Shown here: positions 56,122 through 64,000 of the stretch, in pieces | Layout of the letters: every line of letters starts with the position of its first letter | Position numbering within the stretch: position 1 is the first letter of the stretch | From: Phialophora verrucosa | Lineage: Eukaryota; Ascomycota; Eurotiomycetes; Chaetothyriales; Herpotrichiellaceae | Assembly (NCBI GenBank): GCA_002099365.1 | Contig: MSED01000014.1 | Location: 372,001-436,000 of the forward strand | Direction of reading: 5' to 3' | DNA length: 64,000 nucleotides | Translations under genes and position numbers: made by a program | The notes under the pieces: generated by a model | Seen by the model: only the letters and a program-made list of their open reading frames with translations | The model's database searches: none | What the model was told of the DNA's origin: nothing

Positions 56122-59100
56122 TATAAGATGGCGACCGACTCGTCGTCAGGGAGATCGATCGCCAGCACTGCGAATGGACGTGGGAGGAAGGCGGAGAGTA
56201 TTTGTTCGGCTGAGTGAATCAGATCGAAGAGGGCTGAGTGATCTTTAGAGGACCCGTGGTCTGGCCGCAGTATACGAGGACGGACGTGGAAGAGAGTTGG
56301 CCGATTCGCAGGCGTAAGCAGTGCAGATTAGGCGAACAGCGTGGTTGAAAATAGCAAGGACGCCGCACGGGGAGTCAGCGTCAGACGGGGAGTTGTCTTG
56401 TTTGTGATCTTGTGCAGTAGGGAACTAGCAATGTGATGTGTTCGGTCGGGTTGAGGTGGTGATGAGGCCGTGCAACGTCGTCGTACTCCTTTCTGGCCGG
56501 CAGGAAAGAAATACAGCTTCTGCCAGCGAAAGGGGAGGGAGGAGCACGCAGCGCGGGTGTGCGGCGGGACGATCGACTCGGCGAGGGAGCAGTGAGGCGA
56601 AGCCGAAGAAAAAGTCGTGTTGAAAACGAATGGATATGCTCGGACTGGAGATAATCGAGCAAAGAACAAAGAATTCGTATACTGTTCTGCGGATGGGAAT
56701 GAAGTCGTGATGGAGTTGTTTGTGTTGACTGCAGGGAGTTCAAAGCAGCCTGAGCAGGACTCGGACTGGCTCCAGGCGAGAGGCGAGAGAGGCTTTGCTG
56801 CTGGCCGAGCCCAATTACTGCCCTCCTTTAACTGGCTCCACCACCGCCCCTAACGAGCACGGGAGCCGCAAGTCCAACTGTCCCCTGTCAACACCTGGCT
56901 AGCCTCATCTGCACAGCGATGCTATCGCACGTTTCAGCTGAGGCTGGTGGGCAACGAATTGACACAGTATCAGCAGTCTCAGTCATGATCTACTGAGGTT
57001 GTTGCCAACTGTACAGAGTAGTCACAGCTCATTGAGACAGGTACAGTATATATGTTGCTACATGCTCGCTTGCATTTGATCAACACCGGGCGACCCTCTT
57101 TTACTGGTACTTGCATGTGAACTCTCGATTGCGCCGGGCAACAGACTGCTAGCCACGAAACACAGTTTGAAGTCTCGACCACGACAGCGATCGACTGCGG
57201 TCTCCAAGCTCTCACTGCTAACGCAATACTTCGTATTCTTCTCTTCGTCTGGACCGCCTTGATACCTTTTGGTCTGAGGAGGAACTGAATTTGCATCTGC
57301 CTTGACCTCCCAGGTAGCAATATTCTGGCGGATGCATTTCCATGTCGACGTAGCGTCTTTCAGATCTGGGATTCTGAGATCCTCCCCTCTCTTGCCATTC
57401 CAGGTTTCAGATGCAGATCTTGCTTTGCCTTGACAGTTGATTTCCCTCGTCCCCCCTGGCCCAGACTTGTCACAGCCTAAGCCCACGCAATGGGCAAGCA
57501 CCAAGCAAAGAGAGCTGGGATGCAGCTTTTGTTTGGCCATGAACGAAAACAGTGCCCCCGGCCCCCGAGAGGCTGCTTGACGCGTTCGTGGGCCGCAGTG
57601 GCACAGCAGTGCCCCGTCCGGTCTGCAGCCTTGACTCGTTCTTTGCTGAGCCCCATGAGCCTGAGGCACGGCAGAAGGCGAATCAGGACCGCGAGTGGCG
57701 CTCGCGCCGTCAAATCATGAGCTGCTGACAACCGGAAACGACAACGGTGGATTCCGATCTGACAGGTCTTGATTTCCTTCCTCCCTCAGACGGCGGTGTG
57801 TTGATTGGCCTGCGTTCAGGGGAGAGGAATCAGCGCGACTGGCCAGAAAAGGCCCCTGTACTCGTATGCTGCCCGTTGGGCTTGTCGCTCGGCTTCTATT
57901 CTTACATCCTGCTGCAGCAGGTCAAGCAGTCCTCCGATGCTTCCTGGCTACATATGCACCTTCGCCAACACGCTTTCGAATCAGACGGCAGTCCGGGGTT
58001 AACAGACAGCAAGGGGCGTGAGTCTCGATGATAGGCACATGGTCGAGTGTCAAGACAAAATCCATCGTCTCGGTTCTGCTCCGCTAATCCCTGTCCATGA
58101 TTGGCGGCTACTGTCTGAGATCGTTTCGCTTAAGACTTGAACTGTTTCCAAGAAGCAATTTTCCAACACAGTCTGACCGCGTGTACATGTTGATAAGACC
58201 CCAAGAAGACCCAAGACGACCCAAGAAGACGCGTGGACATCATGACTGTATGATACGACTTGCAGATATTCTAAATCGTTTCATGGAAGAGTGACATGGA
58301 TGAGATTGGCAAACCGGCCCGGACTTCAGACAATGCGGCTTTCTCTTCCCCTATTGTCGCATATCGGATGTTGCACAGACTCTATCCCCACATACTTGTG
58401 CACAACACGACCCGAACGGAGCATTTCCCAATGCTGGTGCTATTCCAGAGACCCCAGTGAACATGGTTGCCTTGATAAGCACTCTTCCAACTCAAGGGTC
58501 CTACGCCTCGTACAACTGCCTTGTGTCACACGCAGATCGAGGAGCACGCATGCCATGCTCGAGAAGTGATAAGGTGGATCCCTGTCGTGCCAGGATGCTC
58601 ATATTTCCGCCAGTGGATACTACACAGCGTGCTGATGCAGATCCTCTCGACGTCTCCGAAAGCTTTGGAAACCCGATCTGACCAGTGGGTCGGTTATGTG
58701 GCCGCATTGAACAATGCAGCACGAGCAATGACAGGGGATCTTGTCCTCGTCAATCACTTATACCAAATGTTTCAACGTTATGATCCCAGACTTGGTCTAT
58801 TACTGGGTGCGGCAGCAGATGCGTCAGGCTACAAGTACATAGAGCAGCATGCACCACAGAGCATGGAATGCAAAAATTGGCCGGGGATGCAATCCTTGTG
58901 TGCAATAACTAGCTGCAGTGGAAAGAAGGACTGCTCCCTGGGAGACAAAGAGGTTCTCCATTCCTAGCTGATGCATTTCCAGCTGTCCGCTTCGTAGTTT
59001 CTGGGCCAATGTGCATTGGAGCGTGGCTGCTGGTTCCCAACGATCTTCTGCCATGAGTGGTAGCAAAGGACGGGAGAGACGTGGGAAATGCTCCGATTTC

Positions 59101-59129
59101 ACTGCTTGCGCTGTCAGCGCTCCCGTTCG
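56122..59129. other. 3-kb gene-poor region upstream of KRE6/SKN1
   Basis: The first ~600 nt are the KRE6/SKN1 promoter. A weak cysteine-containing frame at 57058-57540 (minus) is listed separately. The plus-strand frame 58521-58967 has no recognisable features. No RNA gene or transposon seen. Confidence 0.45.
57058..57540 (-). CDS. Questionable small cysteine-containing secreted-type protein
   Basis: Starting at ATG 57540 the frame gives 160 aa with a weak hydrophobic N-terminal stretch (SLCLVLAHCVGLGC) that could be a signal peptide. It is followed by INCQGKAR, WKCIRQNIATW, KYCVSSESL and CRGRDFKLC. The cysteine spread and Trp/Asn content are protein-like, but there is no promoter evidence or recognised family, and the hydrophobic core is short. 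Could equally be chance coding. Confidence 0.2.
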   Translation of the reverse strand: MAKQKLHPSSLCLVLAHCVGLGCDKSGPGGTREINCQGKARSASETWNGKRGEDLRIPDLKDATSTWKCIRQNIATWEVKADANSVPPQTKRYQGGPDEEKNTKYCVSSESLETAVDRCRGRDFKLCFVASSLLPGAIESSHASTSKRGSPGVDQMQASM

Positions 59130-59942
59130 CTAGCTCTCAACCGCCCTTGTCACCACCCCGATCAACTTCTGCTCGCCCAGGGTCAGAATATAATATTCCG
59201 CTCTCGTCGAGCTCGCCTGCACTCTGAGCACCTTGACACCCTTCTTTCCCTTTCCCGCTTGCTCGACCCTCTGAATAATCTCCTTGTACTCGCCTCTCGG
59301 ATCGAAGTCAGCTACACTCAATTCTTCAACTTCCACGCTAGTCTTTCCCACATGGGCGTGACTCAAGACTGTGTTGAACTCGCTTGCTGAAGGCAACTCC
59401 GACCCCGAAAAATTAAACAGGACGGGTTCAAACGGTGAGTCCGTGTCTGACGTATATGTGATATCAGGGAGGGACTTTAATGATGCAGGAAGTGCGTCCG
59501 AGGATGAGGACGAGGTAGGATCGAACGACGAGCGGCGTTGTGAGGTCGATTCGGATTCAGCCATTGTTGAGCCTTGGCCAGAATGAGGGTCGGCGTTTGC
59601 TTTGTTGAGGAAGGACATGTACGCTGCGTCGTCGGACATCGTGTGAATTGTACAGTGAGCTATGCCTGGGGCTGTTCGACAGCCGAGCGCGGGGGGAGAA
59701 CGGAGGCTTTGAGCTTGTCTGCCTCGTGGGTGTGACAGTAATAGAAGGGAATCTCTCGATATATTCAAGCTCCTCACTGGGTGCCTCGGATGGCGAACTG
59801 CTTTCCCGCTCTGAAGGGCAAGTGGTCGAGCTATACTTGACGGATGTAAAAGTCTACTAACCTTGGTTGCGAACATGCGAGGACGTGGTGCAATTCCAGC
59901 TGGAAGTGTGACTCGAACAAACAATCTCGACAGTGATGTCAT
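59130..59942 (-). CDS. Hypothetical protein, probable mitochondrial
   Basis: The conserved-looking part is 169 aa from MSDDAAYMSFLNKANADP (ATG 59639) to VVTRAVES. It contains a Ser-rich stretch, an acidic DSPFEPV block and a compact C-terminal alpha/beta-like part (ADFDPRGEYKEIIQRVEQAG, KVLRVQASSTRAEYYILTL). The frame continues upstream to ATG 59942, which begins MTSLSRLFVRVTLPAG, an Arg-rich, acid-free sequence fitting a mitochondrial presequence. After FATK there is a GTTAGT donor with a phase-0 CAG 51 nt on, so a short in-frame intron is likely (positions uncertain). No named domain is recognised. If the upstream ATG is not used, the gene is 59130-59639. Confidence 0.65.
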   Translation of the reverse strand: MTSLSRLFVRVTLPAGIAPRPRMFATKVSRLLHPSSIARPLALQSGKAVRHPRHPVRSLNISRDSLLLLSHPRGRQAQSLRSPPALGCRTAPGIAHCTIHTMSDDAAYMSFLNKANADPHSGQGSTMAESESTSQRRSSFDPTSSSSSDALPASLKSLPDITYTSDTDSPFEPVLFNFSGSELPSASEFNTVLSHAHVGKTSVEVEELSVADFDPRGEYKEIIQRVEQAGKGKKGVKVLRVQASSTRAEYYILTLGEQKLIGVVTRAVES

Positions 59943-60601
59943 TGCTTGTACGTGTCTTGGCGAGGCATCGAAGAATCTGTCCCGAGCGCACGTGCTGCTC
60001 ACCTAGACCGTGTTATGTCGTGCCGCATTTAAACTCCCCAAAGTCTAAACCCTCGCGCTCAACCCTTGCAGCCATATCAACAAAGGGTGCTACATTTTCG
60101 CTACCGTGCTCGCGTGGCTGCATAAGTTGGTGATAGAACAGCAGACATTGCAGTTAGGCCTTCAGCTCATAGTGTAGCAGTCGCGCTTGAATTTGAGCCA
60201 TACTGACATTCAGCTTGCTCGCATGCTTCGAAAACTTAGTGCTGGGAGGGGGCCTCTGTCACGGTGACGGCACGAGCATTGGGCTGGCGAATTAGCCTGC
60301 CGCTGATAAAAGGACGGTCCTGGCGATGTGTGCTAACATGCACGGATGCATATGGAGAGAGCAAAATGAATTTTATGGTGTTCTCTCTTTTCATTCCCCA
60401 AGACTAATTTCTCAGCTGACGATTGCCATGCTACCTAGCCTGCACAAAAGACAAGGACAAGAGAAGTTGTCTGTATCTTTCGTTGTCGGGGGCTCGACCT
60501 CCGTTGACGTGCACATGACACCACTGCGTCCCTGCTCTGTAACAAGACGTGTGCGAGCAAGTACTGAAAATCCACAAACTCCCCTGCCGCCATCACGGCA
60601 T
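59943..60601. other. Intergenic region, 659 nt
   Basis: Promoter of the hypothetical mitochondrial gene and RPL3 3' region. No gene supported. Confidence 0.5.
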
Positions 60602-62098
60602 TTACGAAGCAGCAACAAGATCCTTCTTGAGCGTGCCCAGGAACTGTCTCTTTTCTTGAGGAGTCTGGTAAGCACCGTGGCCGAACTTGGACGAGGTGTC
60701 GATCCATTTGAGCTCGACCTTTTCCAAAGCCTTGCGTGAAGTGTGAGGGAACATCGACTTGCGGAGAGTCATAACTCGCTTCTTCACACCTGGGACGGAG
60801 CCCTTGAGCAGGACGAAGTCGTTCTTGACCTCGCCGTAGTGGACAAAGCCGCCCATTCTGTAGCACGATTAGTATAGATGCATAACCTCCGACGAAAAGA
60901 ATGTAGACGTACGGTGTGATGGTCTTCTGTACGACGTCGAAATCAGTAGCCGCGTTCTTCTCGTCTTTGCCCTTTCCAATGCGGTAGACCTTGTGGTTGA
61001 CACTTGTACGGTGATGGTAACCCATCTGACCAGCACGAGCAACAGTCCACTGGACGTGCGAAGGATGCCAAGCACCGATACAAGCAACCTTTCTGAGACC
61101 TTTGTGTGTCTTTCTTGGAAGCTTCTTGGTACCCCATCTTGATGTGACACCCTGGAAACCGTGGCCCTTGGTGACGGCAATGCAGTCGATCATCTCATCT
61201 TGTTCGAAGATTGTATCGATCTCGACCGGCTTCTCGAAGAGACCGTGGCCGAACTCGACCTTGTCTGCGACGGAACCACCGTTGATCTGAATCTCCATCA
61301 AGTGCGCCTTCTTCTGCTTGAGGGGAGTTTGACGGATCTGGGTGTGCGCAAGGACACGGACGACGGTGCAGTACTTCTTGATGCGCTCGAGTTCGCGGGT
61401 GATGGAGCTGCCCTTGCCCTCTGAATGTGCTTTGGCATACTTTGTAAACGCCTTCTTCTTCGAGCGATACCAGTTCTTGTAGAAGCGGCGCTTGAGTTCG
61501 TCTGACAAATGTTCGGCCCAGACAGTAGTGAGGGATCGGAGGCCGCGGGGAGTCTCGATATAGCCGACGAGGCCGACGACGATCATCTTGTAGAGAAAGG
61601 TCAGCCTGCGCACAAAAACCGATGACACGAGATTGGACGTCGGTGGGATGGGAACATACAGGAGGAGTCTCAATGACGGTGACAGCCTCGACAATCTCTT
61701 TCTTGTGCATCTTCGCACCAGGTCTATCAAGGTCACGGACGATTGTGGTCATCCCGGCCTTGTACCCCATGGCGGCGGTCAGATGGACTGGTTTCTTGGG
61801 GTCATCCTTTGGAAAGCTGGAAATGTTTCAGCTTCGACTCTTTACAAGTCATGACTTCTGGATAACCAGTGTGTTCTAACCGTACCTCTTGACCTTGCCT
61901 CGGTGTCTTGCAGCTCTCTTTCGGGGTAGGAAGGCAAGCGAACCTATTAAGAAATATCATCAGTTCGTGGTCCTCATCCTTAATACAGGAAATTTAGATT
62001 GGGGCAATGTATACCATGTCGCGGGGCCTCGAACTTTCGGTGAGACCTGAGCAACCTATTAGCAGAGCCATGAAGGAAGACCCGATGGATTCTTACAT
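60602..62098 (-). CDS. RPL3: 60S ribosomal protein L3 (uL3)
   Basis: Large-subunit protein near the peptidyl-transferase centre. Six exons: 62098-62097, 62046-62015, 61943-61886, 61816-61660, 61586-60913 and 60857-60602, totalling 392 aa. Intron 1 interrupts the start codon itself (AT|G): two bases precede GTAAGA, and the next exon supplies G followed by SHRKFEAPRHG. The core is unmistakable: AAMGYKAGMTTIVRDLDRPG, VGLVGYIETPRGLRSL, then DCIAVTKGHGFQGVTSRWGT, and the end FLGTLKKDLVAAS. Intron 4 has a TACAAG acceptor directly before MIVVG. Intron density at the 5' end is typical of fungal ribosomal-protein genes, where introns are often regulatory. Confidence 0.97.
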
Positions 62099-62473
62099 CT
62101 TGTTGAGCAATCGACGAGGTGTCTCAAATTCTCAAGTTGTCAAGTTGTTGCAGACCTCGACATTTGCTGGTGCGATTGCGGACTTTGATTTCGAAGTTTG
62201 GTGCGGTGGGGCCCGCTAGCATGCCAAGATTTCTGCATTGGCTGCTATTGGGCAAAGAAAGCAAAACAGCCACGCTAGGCGAGAATGGTAGTGGTGGTGG
62301 AGTATTCATCAGTGTAATCGTCCTATTGTGCGAAGCTGCGTTCCCTAGAATATACTTCTGGCTTTTTCTGATCATGGTGCTCGCTGAACGTGTGCGCTAT
62401 ACAAGGTCTCCACACCCAATAAATGCGAAGGGAATTGTGTAGTAACTCAAGGCAGAACAAAATATCTAAGAAC
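62099..62473. other. Intergenic region RPL3-SSN6
   Basis: 375 nt between the RPL3 start and the SSN6 stop; both genes are on the minus strand. It includes the RPL3 promoter. No specific element recognised. Confidence 0.5.
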
Positions 62474-64000
62474 TCATGCCACTTGCTCCTGCTTTGGCGT
62501 CGCCGATGGGAGCGGTCCACCTACTTGTGGGCTTACCGCTACTGGAGGCGGTCCACGCTGCTTGTCATCCTCGCTATTATTGTCATAATCCTCATCCACT
62601 TCCACTTTGCGAGCAGCTTGCTCAACGTGTTCCGGACGTTCGTCCTTGGGGCCATCCAAGATTGATTGCATCGACGGGATGTGCTGAGGAGGCCGGCTGT
62701 AAGGGTGGTGTGCAGCCTCAGATGGATAGTAGTTCTCATTCGCCCGGCGTTCCTGTTCGCGGCGAGCTTCAGATGAGCTGCGTCTAAAATGATCTTTTGG
62801 CGTAGGTAGACGGCCTGGAGGGCTGTTCCTGCGGACTGGGTCGTCTAGACGTGCACGCGTTTCTTCACTGGCCAGCTTCTTAGAGGGGCCAGACTCGGGC
62901 TCCCACTCACGAGCCCGCTTCATGGCCGAGGGCGGTCGATCATCGCGAGGAGGACCATCTACAGCGGGAAGAGGGGGTGGTGCAGAGGGCACGCCGTTAG
63001 CGATGCTGGGAAATGGTTGGCCAGATTGGAATGGCGGCGGGCGGAAACCAGGTCCAGGTGACTGGGGACGTTCGTCCCTGAGGGGTCTGAGTTCACTAGG
63101 AGGACTGAAGGGACGTCCATACGGTGGTAGGGTTGAGCCAGAACCAGCGCCATTCGCATGTGGTGCCGGCGGCCCGTTCATTGTGGGCGACGGCCGGACG
63201 CCACTACCAAAAGCGGGAGGACGCTCTTGCATTGAGATTTGGGGCAGCGTCTGGGGGCCAGGGGGAAACATGCCCGGGTTGGAATGCTGCATCTTAGGGG
63301 AAGGTGACTGCATCTTGCGCACTGGAGTCTGTCTGGATGAATCGTATGGGCGAGGGTCTTGGCGTGGGCTAGGAGCACGGGGAGGCGGTGCCCTCATGCC
63401 GTCACGAGCTTCGTAGCCATTTTGCGCTTGTTGTTGCTGCTGGCCAGGAGGTGGATTGATGCCTGCAATGCCTCTAGCCCAGTCGTTGACACGTGCTGGA
63501 TCAACCGGCGGTGGCTGTGCTTGCTGATTCGATGCAGATGGTCCTCCCCATTGAGGTCCAGGAGGAACACCAACACCGTTCTGATACGCTTGGGGATGGA
63601 CGTCTTGAGGAACAGGTGCATTGTGCTGGTTAGGCCCAGTTGCAGCTCCGCTTCTCAGGAGGGCGAGACGCGCCTTGATGTGTGTGTTGGTGGGATCAAG
63701 CTCGGCCGCTCTGGCATATGCATCAAGAGCATCGGAAGTTTGGTTGTTGCATGATTCGTACTGTTTCCATCATCAGTGACTGCAGCGAGGATGGAGGCAC
63801 TAGCTGTTCTCACCAAGGTTCCAAGATCGTACCATACTTCGGAAATGTATGGGTTCAATCGGATAGCGCGAGAATACGCATCGAGTGCGTCCCTGTACTG
63901 ATTGATCTGGTAGTACAAGACGCCAATGGAGCACCAAAAGGTGGGATTGCGCCCATCACGATACACAGCTTGTTGATAAGCTTCGTAGGCCTTGGGAAAC
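62474..64000 (-). CDS. SSN6: General transcriptional corepressor Ssn6/Cyc8, 5' part outside window
   Basis: TPR adaptor of the Ssn6-Tup1 corepressor. The coding sequence enters at the window's right edge in the TPR array (AYQQAVYRDGRNPTFWCSIG, then YYQINQYRDALDAYSRAIRL, then SEVWYDLGTL) and, after intron 63761-63813, continues YESCNNQTSDALDAYARAAE, the last TPRs. The remainder is a Pro/Gln/Ser-rich tail with RPPSAMKRAREWEP and a charged end, finishing at TPKQEQVA before TGA 62476-62474. TPR units of 34 residues with the YxxAxxAYxxAI pattern and the downstream KRAREWE block identify the family. The N-terminus and first TPRs are missing because the window ends. Confidence 0.94.

Noticed and set aside
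58521..58967. 149-residue open frame on the plus strand
   Set aside because: No family features or convincing start context; probably chance.
1..64000. CRISPR arrays, operons and bacterial-type promoters
   Set aside because: The window is eukaryotic with spliceosomal introns; no spaced direct-repeat array was seen.

Overview
The window reads as a gene-dense piece of a nuclear chromosome from a filamentous ascomycete (Pezizomycotina). Genes carry short introns of about 45-80 nt with GTRNGT-type donors, and there are fungal-specific families (TRI12-type MFS pump, Vts1, Ssn6/Cyc8, Kre6/Skn1, UstYa-like proteins). Base use is moderately GC-rich and genes are monocistronic on both strands. A Eurotiomycetes/Chaetothyriales-like source is my guess, not something the sequence proves. 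Most exon boundaries below were read by hand from splice signals and reading-frame continuity.

Layout: 1-2145, 3' part of an MFS multidrug/siderophore-type transporter. 2572-9776, mitochondrial ribosomal protein bL21m, a WD40/DUF2415-like protein and mitochondrial Hsp70. 9777-12807, a long gene-poor stretch. 12808-20186, a C2H2 zinc-finger protein and a cysteine-cluster regulator-like protein with a lysine-rich minisatellite. 20187-22693, gene-poor, with one possible relic. 22694-28648, EMC6, Vts1, Tim9 and a histidine phosphatase ending in a PCNA-binding-type motif. 30544-37406, a C2H2-like protein, an SDR oxidoreductase, LSM1 and a membrane-anchored SGNH/PC-esterase-like protein. 39484-40861, pyruvate dehydrogenase kinase. 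42671-48284, accessory-looking region described next. 48679-64000, core genes again: RRP12, a small hypothetical protein, KRE6/SKN1, a probable mitochondrial hypothetical protein, RPL3, and the 3' part of SSN6/CYC8.

The most interesting region is 42.6-48.3 kb. It holds two small single-pass membrane proteins with paired HxxHC motifs (the signature of UstYa/DUF3328 oxidases), a long microsatellite-rich spacer, and a 105-aa secreted precursor with two near-identical 20-residue repeats, dibasic (Kex2-type) sites and four Tyr-Ile motifs followed by Lys or Arg. This is the architecture of fungal ribosomally made, Kex2-processed cyclic peptides (ustiloxin/asperipin class), with a core sequence I do not recognise. 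An alpha-factor-like pheromone or a cysteine-containing secreted effector are the main alternatives.

The remaining genes are mostly housekeeping: ribosome biogenesis and translation (RRP12, RPL3, bL21m), mitochondrial import and metabolism (Ssc1-type Hsp70, Tim9, PDK), RNA decay (LSM1, Vts1), ER and cell wall (EMC6, Kre6/Skn1) and transcription (Ssn6).
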